A DNA stretch of 64,000 bases, taken from positions 1-64,000 of the forward strand of contig NZ_FMAR01000014.1 of NCBI RefSeq assembly GCF_900094705.1, read 5' to 3'. Below the pieces are notes generated by a model that was given only the letters and a program-made list of their open reading frames with translations, was not told where the DNA came from and made no database searches. Below, one piece after another: positions 43,049 through 52,700 of this stretch. Numbering within the stretch: position 1 is the first letter of the stretch; the number at the start of each line of letters is the position of its first letter. Source of the stretch: Chitinophaga costaii. Lineage in GTDB: Bacteria > Bacteroidota > Bacteroidia > Chitinophagales > Chitinophagaceae. Position numbers and translations under genes: made by a program.

Positions 43049-43744
43049 ATGACATTTGGCGAAAAAGTAATTGATTTTAATACCCACCTTCATTTCGATG
43101 GTAAGCTGCCCAACGGCATCCGCATGATGAACCCTTTTGAAGAGGGCCAAGAAGCCCGCAGCATCATGGAACAGTTTTACCGCATATTTTACAACAGTCC
43201 TGGGAAGCGCCGTATGCTGATCGGCATTAACCCCGGCCGCTTTGGCTCGGGCGTTACCGGCATACCCTTCACCGATACCAAACGCCTCACCGAAAAGACC
43301 GGCATTAGCTTCCATGGCGGATTACAGACCCACGAGCCTTCTGCTGTATTTATACATCATATGATGGATGCATATGGAGGACTGAAAAAATTTTGCCAGC
43401 ATTTTTACTTTACGTCTATGTGCCCGCTGGGATTTGTAATGGACAAGGGCAAGGGCAAGGAAGTGAATTATAATTATTACGATACCAAAGCGCTCACAGA
43501 CCTGGTATATGATTTTATGATTGCTAAGTTAAAAGAGCAACTGGCTTGGGGCATAGACCGCTCCGTAGGTTACTGCCTGGGTACGGGAAAAAATGCGGCG
43601 TTTATAACTAAGGTGAATGATAAGTATAAGTTTTTTAATAAGCTGGTACCGCTGGAGCATCCCCGGTTTATTATGCAGTATCGCTCGCGGTATCAGCAGG
43701 CGTATATCGACAAATATCTGGCAGCGCTGCGACTAAAAGCATAG
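43049..43744 (+). CDS. SMUG2-like uracil-DNA glycosylase family protein (DUF4918)
   Basis: A 231-residue protein starting at the ATG at 43049; the earlier in-frame starts overlap the YeeE-type gene. UDG-superfamily motif 1 is GINPGRFGSG (59-68), and the C-terminal motif is LEHPRFIMQYR with the catalytic-loop His. The SMUG2 type is known from Bacteroidota (Pedobacter) and removes uracil and xanthine from DNA. The surrounding block IPFTDTKRL and HFYFTSMCPLGF are family-typical. It acts in base-excision repair in the cytoplasm. A TATCTTGC -7-like element lies just before the start. Confidence 0.9.
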   Translation: MTFGEKVIDFNTHLHFDGKLPNGIRMMNPFEEGQEARSIMEQFYRIFYNSPGKRRMLIGINPGRFGSGVTGIPFTDTKRLTEKTGISFHGGLQTHEPSAVFIHHMMDAYGGLKKFCQHFYFTSMCPLGFVMDKGKGKEVNYNYYDTKALTDLVYDFMIAKLKEQLAWGIDRSVGYCLGTGKNAAFITKVNDKYKFFNKLVPLEHPRFIMQYRSRYQQAYIDKYLAALRLKA

Positions 43745-43749
43745 GTGCA

Positions 43750-44913
43750 TTAAAACGCCTCTGCCAGCGAAAGATAAAGACCCTTTTGCCGGCTCTCACC
43801 CGGTCGTTTCTCCCCGATAGCACCATCTATCCTCACGGTAAGTTTTGCATGCTCGTCATAGAAATAACGAATACCGCCGCCTAAGCTGGGTTTAAAATCG
43901 CCCAGGTCAAAATGATGGTTTCCAAACACATCTCCGGCACCAGCAAAGGCGGCCAGGGCAAACTTGGGATGTGTATTCAGCCTGCCTATTTTAATATGTA
44001 TTTTAGGGTCTACCAGATAGCGGTATTCTACTTGTGCGGTAAGGTAATTACGGTCGCGGTAACGGCCGGTATAGTAACCCCGCATCATCTGATCGCTGCC
44101 CAGTTCCGGCAGTAAAAAAAATGGGACATTATCACCCTGCACAGAGCGGAAATATCCATTCAGCCCAATGATACTTTTCTTCGATATACTAAAGAACTGG
44201 TTGCCCCGCAAGTCAATAGTATAGACCGTTTGCGTACTGGCAAAGGCCAATGCATTGGCCACGTTCAGGCGCAGGAAAGTTCCCCGGGTCGTGTAGTTCT
44301 GATTATCCCGGTCGTCGTAAACAGCCGTAACGCCTGCAAACAGTTCATGGCCGCCCTCTTTATAGTTTAGTGGCATACTGCTATAAATGCCTTTGTCGTT
44401 AGAGGATTTGTATTCATCGTATTGATAGGCCAGGGAAATGCCTGCATAAAAATGGCCTGTAAGGCGGCGTTCCCCATCTACCTGCGCACGAAAACGGCGG
44501 TTATCCACCAGCGATCTATCGGAGGCATGGGTAGAGTCGCCCAGCCCATAGAAACTAAAAGGAAAATATTGATAACGCATGCCGCCTCTTACATGCCAAG
44601 TATTATTGCGGGTCCAAACATCGGCACGCAGGTCTATTTTATACTGGTGTTTGGTGGTAAATGCGGGTACCAGGTTAAGGCTGGAATTGCGTGTTACAGG
44701 ACTAGGATGTTTTTTATCTGCATAAAAGGAATACAGCATAGCCGCGCCAAATTCAAGCCCTTTTTCCGGAGAATAGCCCAGCACCGGAATCGGGAAAAAA
44801 CTATGGTAATGCCCCCGCAGTGAATCGGTAACAGGCGCCTGCGCACTATCCTGCTGTGCCTTTGCCACCACCGAGCTGCCAAGTAGTAACCACAAACATA
44901 ACATCCATTTCAT
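43750..44913 (-). CDS. Omp85/BamA-type surface-antigen barrel protein
   Basis: A 387-residue outer-membrane barrel from the ATG at 44913 (signal MKWMLCLWLLLGSSVVAKAQ); the frame to 45006 is rejected because it adds residues before the signal and overlaps the next stop. The C-terminal part carries the surface-antigen/D15-type features GLEFGAAMLYSF, TAVYDDRDNQNYTTRGTFL and the terminal LYLSLAEAF with a last Phe. There are no POTRA domains, so it is a stand-alone barrel of the YaeT/DUF-type common in Bacteroidota. Function unknown. A -7 element abuts the start. Confidence 0.87.
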   Translation of the reverse strand: MKWMLCLWLLLGSSVVAKAQQDSAQAPVTDSLRGHYHSFFPIPVLGYSPEKGLEFGAAMLYSFYADKKHPSPVTRNSSLNLVPAFTTKHQYKIDLRADVWTRNNTWHVRGGMRYQYFPFSFYGLGDSTHASDRSLVDNRRFRAQVDGERRLTGHFYAGISLAYQYDEYKSSNDKGIYSSMPLNYKEGGHELFAGVTAVYDDRDNQNYTTRGTFLRLNVANALAFASTQTVYTIDLRGNQFFSISKKSIIGLNGYFRSVQGDNVPFFLLPELGSDQMMRGYYTGRYRDRNYLTAQVEYRYLVDPKIHIKIGRLNTHPKFALAAFAGAGDVFGNHHFDLGDFKPSLGGGIRYFYDEHAKLTVRIDGAIGEKRPGESRQKGLYLSLAEAF

Positions 44914-44917
44914 CCGG

Positions 44918-44925
44918 CAAATATA
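44918..44925 (-). promoter_or_regulatory. -7 element abutting the Omp85-type gene start
   Basis: On the minus strand TATATTTG, perfect consensus, four bases before the ATG at 44913. As at 31212, this predicts a near-leaderless mRNA or use of the next ATG (44904). Confidence 0.4.
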
Positions 44926-45005
44926 AAGAATGTACATGCTACTATGTTCATACCAACATATGGTCTTATCTATGCCATTGGCATCTTTACTGCCCCTATG
45001 TAGCA

Positions 45006-45923
45006 TTACATTCCGATCGTGGCTGCCAGGCCTTCTTCATAAGGAGTGGGCTGAAACTGAAAGTGTTGTTCAAACTTAGTGCTGTTAAAAATATAGGGGC
45101 GGTCGTACTGGTAGTACATTTCGGCCAGTTCGCGAGTTTGTTTGCTAAACAGGCCGAAGAGTTGCAGCATCCATTTTTTGAGGGTAAAATACTTTGGTTG
45201 TTTGCCGGCAGGGGCGGCAATTTTTTCGATGAATGCCTGGCCCGTAGGTGCGGGATTGGTGGTGGGCAGGTGCCAAACCTGATTCCAAGCGTGTTCATCT
45301 TCTGCCAGCAGTTGCAGGCCTTTTGCGGCATCTGGCACATAGGTGTAGGAATGTACACAGTTGTCATTGCCTATTACTTGCGCCGTACGTCCCTTCAGGA
45401 TATTATTGATCGCGAGAATATTGAGTACGCCGGTTTTATCGGCACCCTGGCCATAGAAATCTGCACTGCGGGCAATGGAAGCCGTAAGCCTGCCGGCTAT
45501 TACTTCGTCCATCAGCATGGTGGCGATGGCCGCACGCACCTTTCCTTTTTTGCTAGCGGGCTTATAGGGCGTGTTCTCCGTCATGGGGCCATCTACAATG
45601 CCATACATATACACGTTATCCAAGAAGATCAATTTGGCTTTACTGGCTTTGCAGGCCTCCATGGTGTTGCGCATGATTACCGGCCATTGGCGGGCCCATA
45701 AAGTATGGTCGTATGGCAACCCGGCCAGCAAAAATACCACAGAAGACCCGTCTACAGCGGCTTTTGTTTGGGATGCATGCAGCAGGTCTGCGGCCAGTAC
45801 TTCGGTAGCACCGGGAATAGATTGCGGATGGCGACTTACCAGCCGAACCGGTTTATTAGCCTGGATGAGCAGGGTGGCAAGTGCATTGGCAATGCTGCCA
45901 TTGGCGCCTAAAATGGTATACAT
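45006..45923 (-). CDS. NAD-dependent epimerase/dehydratase family protein
   Basis: A 305-residue extended-SDR protein from the ATG at 45923 (MYTILGANGSIANALATLL), whose TILGANGSIANAL is the GxxGxxA-type NAD(P) loop. Middle motifs are VFLLAG, FLDNVYMYGIVDGPM with a Tyr in the YxxxK region altered, and later FYGQGADKTG. It resembles atypical SDRs (NmrA/nucleotide-sugar epimerase-like). Substrate unknown. It lies between the Omp85-type gene and the PAS protein. Confidence 0.84.
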   Translation of the reverse strand: MYTILGANGSIANALATLLIQANKPVRLVSRHPQSIPGATEVLAADLLHASQTKAAVDGSSVVFLLAGLPYDHTLWARQWPVIMRNTMEACKASKAKLIFLDNVYMYGIVDGPMTENTPYKPASKKGKVRAAIATMLMDEVIAGRLTASIARSADFYGQGADKTGVLNILAINNILKGRTAQVIGNDNCVHSYTYVPDAAKGLQLLAEDEHAWNQVWHLPTTNPAPTGQAFIEKIAAPAGKQPKYFTLKKWMLQLFGLFSKQTRELAEMYYQYDRPYIFNSTKFEQHFQFQPTPYEEGLAATIGM

Positions 45924-46286
45924 GGAGATTGTTTTTAGAGGAAGACGTATGAATGTAAATAATATTTTAGCATTCCCTGCCCTACTGTTCACCCACCAGG
46001 CAAATAGCGGTATATACAGTGCTTATTATAATATTTCTTAACCGGGGAACTACATCTAAATATGACAGGGGCTATTTTTTTACATAAGATCCGATTTACC
46101 AATGCCAGTTGTAAGGAGCTCCTATTTCTAAAGGCAGGGCAATTCATAAATGCAATAAATCAGTTTGCTATTCCAGCGAATTTGCGGAAGGCGGTCAATA
46201 ATAGTAGTTACAATTTCCTTACCTTTCCATTGTTTGCTGGCCCTTCTATTAGGCCATCTCAATAACCCTTGTTTTAATATGCATTC
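45924..46286. other. Intergenic region, no gene seen
   Basis: 363 bases between divergent genes. Small frames only (e.g. 46062-46265) with no domain. No clear promoter consensus. Confidence 0.5.
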
Positions 46287-46871
46287 ATGTATAAGTTTGA
46301 TCAACTTTGCCAACAGTTATCCCACTCTAACCTCTATTATTTGATCGGCATGGGGTTAGAGGGCCATTACACCTACACCAACGATCATTATACCCAGTCA
46401 TTCAGCCCGGAAGGCCGTTCGTTTTTAGGTCAATCATTTGATCTGCTCCTGCACCCGGAAGATACTGGCATTGCGCGTGACACCCGTATGCAATGCATGC
46501 AGTATCCGGAACAGTTATTTCCCTTCCTGGTGCGCCAGCCAAACCGGCATGGGGATTTCATGCTTACGCAGTGGGAGTGCCAGGCGATGGTAAATAACAG
46601 CGGGCATATTCACGGTGTGTATTGTGTGGGCAGCCATCTGGCCGCCTGCCTGGATGAAGCGGGGTATCCATTATTGGGCAGTAACTTTCCCCGTGCTACC
46701 CTGCCATCGCACGAGGCGCGGCAGCCCCTGGCCAATTTAATGGGATTGGTAACCATAATGCAGCAAACCGATAATCCACGGCAACTGCGCAGCTTGTGTT
46801 CCATGATACTGGCCAGCGCCCAACAGCTACATGCAGTGATGCAGGCATTGTATAAACAGCCTGAAGTTTAA
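46287..46871 (+). CDS. PAS-domain protein with histidine-kinase H-box but no ATPase domain
   Basis: A 194-residue protein. Residues ~15-120 look like a PAS sensor domain (YTYTNDHY, FLGQSFDLLLHPEDTG, then a beta-strand pair FMLTQWECQAMVN and GVYCVGSHLA). After it, LPSHEARQPLANLMGLV (139-155) matches the H-box of HisKA kinases (SHExRxPL), with H142 the phosphorylatable His, followed by one more helix (LRSLCSMILASAQQLHAV). The protein ends where a HATPase_c domain should begin. The family is unusual: it could be a phosphotransfer or dimerisation partner. No frameshifted ATPase lies downstream (next 320 bases have no such frame). Confidence 0.8.
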   Translation: MYKFDQLCQQLSHSNLYYLIGMGLEGHYTYTNDHYTQSFSPEGRSFLGQSFDLLLHPEDTGIARDTRMQCMQYPEQLFPFLVRQPNRHGDFMLTQWECQAMVNNSGHIHGVYCVGSHLAACLDEAGYPLLGSNFPRATLPSHEARQPLANLMGLVTIMQQTDNPRQLRSLCSMILASAQQLHAVMQALYKQPEV

Positions 46872-47192
46872 AGCAGGGGTCGGCTGGCTACTGCATTGTC
46901 CGGTATAATTACTGTACCGGTCTTTTCCTAACACTTTTGTTCTTCCAGGTATTTTTCCTTGCCTTTGTATTGTTAACTATGCATTAACGCTAAAGCTATG
47001 TTATAACTGTATTTTTGCGGTAATTTACAGGCATATAGGAACCTGCGCTTACTGCACCAGCTTTAATAAAACAATACCGGTATTTTGTGTACCCGCGTGG
47101 AGATTACCTGCTTTAACGTATAACCTGCCATTACACTTTACTATAGATGCCAGCTTTGATGCTCCTGTTTTTATGAATTTAACAGCTACCAG
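46872..47192. other. Intergenic region with weak terminator
   Basis: 321 bases. A 6-bp hairpin CCGGTA...TACCGG (46900-46920) followed by TCTTTT may terminate the PAS gene. A perfect -7 TATTTTTG lies at 47010-47017, far (176 bases) from the next ATG. Confidence 0.4.
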
Positions 47193-47558
47193 ATGATAAA
47201 GTATAATAATGCCTGGATTTTTGAGCTTATCAAGCAGAAATTACTGGGGGAGATCAATGAGGAAGACGACGTATTGTTACAGGAAGTTATTGCACAAAAC
47301 AAGCAGGCAAAACGTTGTTGGGAAGAATTACATGCCGCTAACATTGCCACCGGCTATACCTTGCTACAAGGCCTGGAGTTGGAAGATCCCTGGCCACAAC
47401 AGCGCCTGGAGTGCACTACTTTTCAAACGGATACCTATAAAGAAGCGCGGTTGTACCAGCCGATGGCAGGCATTTTTATAAGGCCGCTCTATGGGTGGGT
47501 ATCCGCCGTTTTGCTGGTGCTGGCCATGTTGGTTTACTGGTACTTTCGGCACGCTTAA
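47193..47558 (+). CDS. FecR-N-terminus-like membrane protein (mini anti-sigma candidate)
   Basis: A 121-residue protein. The N-terminal ~60 residues (FELIKQKLLGEINEEDDVLLQ, then W-E-E-L) resemble the helical N-terminal sigma-binding part of FecR-type anti-sigma factors of Bacteroidota (LIxxKLxGEINxEE...W). One hydrophobic segment (about 101-117, LYGWVSAVLLVLAMLVY) follows, and the protein stops after YWYFRHA. The periplasmic FecR domain that normally binds the TonB receptor is missing, and no ECF sigma gene is adjacent. It may be a reduced anti-sigma factor or a truncated one. Confidence in function is low. Confidence 0.7.
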   Translation: MIKYNNAWIFELIKQKLLGEINEEDDVLLQEVIAQNKQAKRCWEELHAANIATGYTLLQGLELEDPWPQQRLECTTFQTDTYKEARLYQPMAGIFIRPLYGWVSAVLLVLAMLVYWYFRHA

Positions 47559-47632
47559 CTATTGTTGACCCTTCAATGAAAGTGTATGAGGGTATGATTT
47601 TTAACTCGGAATCAATTGTAGCAGGCACAAAA

Positions 47633-47667
47633 AAAGGCTAATGGCAAAAGTTTCCTTTGCATTAGCC
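47633..47667 (-). terminator. tatA terminator
   Basis: On the minus strand GGCTAATG...CATTAGCC arms with extra CAAAG/CTTTTG pairing are followed by TTTTTTTG. Confidence 0.8.
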
Positions 47668-47707
47668 CTGAAAAAATTTATAACCCAGGCGCTGGAAGCG
47701 CGGGTAA

Positions 47708-47920
47708 CTATGCGTTATTCTGCTGGTCGGAGATGGAGGATTTAGTAGTATCCTCACCCTTAGCGTTCTTAAATTCACTGATACCTTTACCTAAACCACG
47801 CATTAGCTCAGGAATTTTCTTACCGCCAAACAGTAACAAAATTACCAAAGCGATCAGCAGGATTTCTTTACCATTCATTTCCCCTAGGAACAAAAACGGA
47901 GATTGCAAAAAAGTGGCCAT
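47708..47920 (-). CDS. tatA: Sec-independent translocase protein TatA/E
   Basis: A 70-residue protein from the ATG at 47920 ([17 protein letters not shown]); the frame to 47971 is rejected because it would cross the -7 promoter element. One membrane helix ([16 protein letters not shown]), the signature [21 protein letters not shown], and a charged tail fit TatA. TatA forms the pore of twin-arginine translocation of folded proteins. tatC is not in the window; in Bacteroidota tatA and tatC are often apart. The promoter is nearly ideal. Confidence 0.94.
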   Translation of the reverse strand: MATFLQSPFLFLGEMNGKEILLIALVILLLFGGKKIPELMRGLGKGISEFKNAKGEDTTKSSISDQQNNA

Positions 47921-47941
47921 TATCACATTGTTTAATTCTAA

Positions 47942-47972
47942 CAAATATATGCATTTGTAAACACCTAACAAA
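47942..47972 (-). promoter_or_regulatory. tatA promoter (consensus TTTG-N19-TATATTTG)
   Basis: On the minus strand TTTG (47972-47969), 19 bases, then TATATTTG (47949-47942), an exact match to the Bacteroidota -33/-7 consensus, with a leader of about 20 bases to the ATG at 47920. Confidence 0.8.
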
Positions 47973-48287
47973 AGCTTCTTATCATAGTCCGGGCCGTTTA
48001 TCCTGCACGGCCGTGAGTAGGGCTACTGGAAAGTACTGGAGTACAGTGGTTAGCAGTAGGCTATCTCTTATTTGTATGGGCATTCCGGTAAATACATTTT
48101 CCAAAAATAAGGGGTTTCCGGCAGCATTTACAGAAAAAGGGAGTTCTCTTCTGCTGGGGCTCCTACCCATCTATTGACTATTATTACCCCCCCACTACCC
48201 TTTCCCTACCCTTGCATAGGCCACCACGGCGGGTGAAATGTTAGCGCGCAGCGGCGCCGTGATCTTCACCAGCACCTGCGACAAAAC
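47973..48287. other. Intergenic region, nothing recognised
   Basis: About 315 bases between the tatA promoter and the PepSY gene stop; no gene, RNA or obvious terminator. Confidence 0.5.
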
Positions 48288-49481
48288 TTACTTTTTGCGC
48301 TTTCCCCACCAGATGATAAAACCCGTTACCGGCAGGCTGGTACACACCAAACTTGCCATAAACGCAATGATTTTACCTGGCAGGCCTGCAATGGCGCCTA
48401 CGTGAATATCGTAATCCATGCTGATCAGCTTCACCCCCCGGTTGCGTTGTGTATAATTGTTGCGGTAAAGGAGCTTGCCGCTGTACTGATCAAAAGAGAG
48501 ATTGTCGTAATCATAGTACGTTTCTTTGCCACGGTAACCTGCAATTGCTATCACCCCATCTTTTCCCTTGGCTGGGGAAACACTGAAGCGGCGGGCCTGG
48601 GGAATTATTTGCAGCGCGCTTTGATAAGCCACATCCAATCCCGACATGGCAGGTGTTTGGACCAGTACTTTCGACTTTAATACCGGTTCAGGCGGAGGCG
48701 GTTTAATAGTACCGGAAGCCAGCACGTACACGATCGCCATAAACCAGCGAAACGAGAATACCATCCCCGTAAACGCCAGCACCAGGGCAACGAGCAGGCT
48801 ATAAAAACCCAGCACATTGTGCAGGTCGTAATTGAGCCGCTTAAAGCGGGCCTTCCAGCGTATGGTAAAGCTATCTTCGCGGTTTTTACGGTTCCACTTT
48901 TTGGGCCACCACATAACAAGTCCCGTGATGAGTAACACTACAAAAATAAATGTACTCCACCCAACGATAGGCTGGCCGTAAGGTGTATTGAGCAGTAAGC
49001 TCCAATGCATATATTTTACGACGTGGAAAAATTCCCACTTATCATCCATTACAACAGTAACCTTTCCGGTATAAGGGTTTACATAGGCAGTGCGATAATA
49101 ATTTACCATGCCGGCATAGGTAATGGCGCTGTCGTTCATGGAATAGGCAGTAAACTCCCAGGTACGATCGGGCTCTCTCGATAAGGAAAAATATTTAATG
49201 GGTTTGTCTTTGCCAATGGCCTCCTGTGCGGTTTTTTGCAAGGTGGACAGGGGCAGCACCTGCGAGCCAGGTGTTACGAAACGCTCTTTTTTATATACCA
49301 CATTGGCAATCTCTTCAGAAAATACAAACAGGCAACCGGTTAGGCACACGATGAATACCACAATGCCAGACACCAGCCCCAGCCAGCGGTGCAGCCAGTC
49401 TATGACTTTGCGGGTGCGCGTTTTGCCCCCTTTTTTTTTGCGGGAAATGGTTTGTCTGGAAGTAGTTCCGGTAGTCGTCAT
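48288..49481 (-). CDS. PepSY-associated transmembrane protein (PiuB-like)
   Basis: A 397-residue inner-membrane protein of the PepSY_TM family. It starts with a basic Thr/Lys leader (MTTTGTTSRQTISRKKKGGK), then WLHRWLGLVSGIVVFIVCLTG, four membrane segments in all (the last before IIWWGKRKK), and periplasmic PepSY-type domains (FSLSREPDRTWEFTAY; YDNLSFDQYSGKLLYRN). His residues in HRWLG, HNVLG and DYDIHVG fit quinone- or heme-binding ferric reductase-like helices. Relatives are iron-regulated and linked to siderophore reduction. No TonB receptor gene is next to it. Confidence 0.87.
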   Translation of the reverse strand: MTTTGTTSRQTISRKKKGGKTRTRKVIDWLHRWLGLVSGIVVFIVCLTGCLFVFSEEIANVVYKKERFVTPGSQVLPLSTLQKTAQEAIGKDKPIKYFSLSREPDRTWEFTAYSMNDSAITYAGMVNYYRTAYVNPYTGKVTVVMDDKWEFFHVVKYMHWSLLLNTPYGQPIVGWSTFIFVVLLITGLVMWWPKKWNRKNREDSFTIRWKARFKRLNYDLHNVLGFYSLLVALVLAFTGMVFSFRWFMAIVYVLASGTIKPPPPEPVLKSKVLVQTPAMSGLDVAYQSALQIIPQARRFSVSPAKGKDGVIAIAGYRGKETYYDYDNLSFDQYSGKLLYRNNYTQRNRGVKLISMDYDIHVGAIAGLPGKIIAFMASLVCTSLPVTGFIIWWGKRKK

Positions 49482-49709
49482 GCTATCAGTATGTCTCTTT
49501 TTTTATAAGGTATTTGTGTTTGGTGGCAATAGGTGAAGATGCCAGCACTGCAAATGAGCGTAAATCTGCCTTCTTTTGTTCAGATGGGTTGCTCCAAAAG
49601 GGAAAATTTTTGATCTGATCCGGAGAAATATGCCTTGTGCCATAGGGGTATTATAGCAGCCCATCTAGCTGGAAAAGCCTGAAGGCGGCTACCAGGTTCA
49701 GGTAACAAC

Positions 49710-49741
49710 AAGCAGCCCCCCAGGTGATCTGGAGGGCAGCT
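49710..49741 (-). terminator. Possible terminator of the giant gene
   Basis: Imperfect inverted repeat AGCAGCCCCCCAG / CTGGAGGGCAGCT around GTGAT, about 20 bases past the stop at 49762 on the minus strand; the T-rich tail (TGTTGTT) is weak. Confidence 0.35.
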
Positions 49742-49761
49742 TTGAGAAAATGCGAGAATAA

Positions 49762-52700
49762 TTAACGGATCAGGGTTACTGCTCCTTTAAGAACATTGGC
49801 TGGTCCTCCGGGGGTAACCTTGTACGATAACCACCATACATAGGTGCCAATATCTACTGGCTCTCCATTAAAGGTACCGTCCCATCCTTTCTTCGCATCG
49901 GTGCTGAGGAAGATGAGCTGGCCCCAACGGTTGAAGATGCGCAGTTCGTAGTTATACATCGGACCACGTACAGTGGGCAGGAAGATATCGTTTTTACCAT
50001 CTCCATTCGGAGAGAAGGCGTTCGGGAAGGTGGGATCCGGAATACAATCCTGGAAGCTCACCGTTATCTGGTCTGTACTGCTGCCGCACTCGTTGAAAGC
50101 GGTAACTGTGTACGTACCGGCTTTGGTAACTTTCAGGGTGCTGCCGGTAGAGCCGTCCGACCACTGCACACTGCGGATATTGCTGCCCTTAGGCGTGAGT
50201 GTGAGTACTTCGCCATTGCACATGATGGTATCATTGCCGAGGTTCACCACCGGTATACTGCTCATGGTTACGTTCACACTGTCGAAGGTTACCATCTGGC
50301 AATACTTGTCCATTACAGCAATCTTGTAGAAGCCGGCATTACCGATCGTTTTCACCGGGTTTGGATCGCCATCGTTCCAGAGGTAGGAAATAGCATCTGC
50401 GTTGGTAGCATCGAGGGTGATTTCCGTACCAGGGCAGAGCGATTGATCTGGGCCCAGTTCTAATTTCAGTTTCGGTTTCTCCCTTACGTTCACAGTATCT
50501 CTCACCACACAATTATCTTTCGTTACCGTTACCCAATAACCGCCTGGTTTCGTGACCGTGATGGATGGTTGCGTTGAGCCATTGATCCAACGGATACGGC
50601 CACCATTGGAAGTTACGGTGAGCATTACAGACTGACCAGGGCAGATGCTGGTATCCTCCTTCAGTTGGATATCCGGCGGCGGATTCACCGTTACGTTTAC
50701 CGTATCGATGGTGATACAGCCATTTTTGCTCACTTTCACCCAATATTCGTCCTGTGCACCCACGAGGATGGATGAGGAAGTAGCACCATTGCTCCAGAGG
50801 TAACCTGCGTCTTTTACGTAGGCGTCTAGTTTCACGGTCTGGCCGCGGCAGATAGTAGTATCAGGAATATTTACCAGCGGTGTGGGGATGAGGCCTACTT
50901 TAATGGTATCGCTCACCACGCAATTGGCATTGGTAACGGTTACCCAGTAAGTACCCGCTTTACTGATGTTAATGCGCTGGGTCTTTTCGCCGGTAGACCA
51001 TACAATATTGTACTTAAAGTTAGCCGCGCCGGCATCCAATACCAGGCTGTTGCCACCGCAGATGGTGGTGTCTTTGCCCAGGTTTACTACAGGGCTGGTG
51101 TTGTATTTCAGCGAGTAGGTTTTTGGATCGGATACGCAACCGGTAAGACCGTCAGTTACTATAAACGTAGCACTGGTGGCCCCTTTCAGGTTAAAGACAT
51201 TGTAGGTCTGGCTTACCGGTACGCTGATGATCCCTGCCGGTTCTACACCAGTGAGGGTGTAGGTGGGACGATTCACCGTGCCTTTGGTACGCAGGGTAAC
51301 GTATGGATTACTGGAGCAGGTGATATCCAGGGAATCTATCAATGCTGGTTTGCTGCAAGGTTTGATGATTACGCGCTGTATAACCTGGGTCGCTATGTTT
51401 CCACAGGCATCTATGGCACTCCATCTGCGTACGATAGTGTACCCATTGCAGATGTCTTTCACATACGGATCTTCTGAGTAGGTAGCCTTTTTCGGGAACG
51501 ATGCGTCACAGTTATCCGTAGCATTCAGCGAAACATGGGCCGGGATAAGATCCTGGCAGTAGATAGTGATGTCTGCGGGGGCAGGCTGTATTACCGGTGC
51601 TACCATATCCCTTACCGTGACGGTCTGGGTAGCCGTGTTCTGATTGCCGCAGGCATCGCGCAATATCCAGGTGCGGATCAGGGTATAGCTATTTGCGCAA
51701 TTGCCCTTGATCGTTTTCACACTGTAAGAACCACTCAGTTCTTTGCTGGTGCTGCAATTATCGGTGCCAGCCAGTTGCGGCGCTGCAGGAATGGAATCGC
51801 AGCTCACGGTAGTGTCGCGGGGAATTTTCATCGTGAATACCGGACGGGTAGTATCCTGTACATTAATGCTTTGGCTCCAGGTGGCCACATTGCCACATTC
51901 GTCCGTAGCAGTCCAGGTGCGGGTTTCGGTATAGTTTTTCGCGCAGCTGCCACTGGTCTTCGTGGTTTTGCTGGTTACTACCTTGGCACTACCGGTGGTG
52001 CCGCAGGCGCTACTAGCGGTGATGGTGGGCCATCCCAATGTCTGATCACAATTGATCGTCGTGTCGCGGGGCATAACCTGGTCGAAGGTAGGTTTCTGGG
52101 TATTGCGCACGGTGATGATTTGCGATACGGAATCTATGTTACCGCATTCGTCTTTGGCTACCCAGGTATAATGCAGCTTGTAATTGTTTGCACAGGCACC
52201 ACTGATGACCTCTTTCCAAGTGTACATGGTCTGCACGATCTTATCGGTGGCGGAGCAATTGTCTGCTACCGGGATAGGCTGCTGTACCGGGATGGCATTA
52301 CATTCTACCGTCTTATCGGCCGGCTTGCCGTTGGGGAAGGTTGGTTTTGTATTATCTATCACCGTTACGATCTGCGTGAGCGTGGCTTTATTGCCACAGG
52401 CGTCGTAGGCGGTCCAGGTGCGCACCAGCCGGTAGTTGTTGGCGCAGGCGCCCGGTATATCCTCTCTCCTTTCATCGGCTACAGCTGTGATGGGGTTCGG
52501 GTTGCAGGCGTCTTTGGCATACAGCGTGGGCTGTGTGGGTATCTTGTCACAGTTCACCGTAATGTCTGCCGGGGCCGTTACGGTGAATACCGGCGGCACG
52601 GTGTCGATCACATGAACGAGTTGCTGCACCGAATTCGTATTGCCACACACATCGGTGATGGTCCAGGTATTGGTAATGGTATAAGTGTTTTCGCAGTTGC

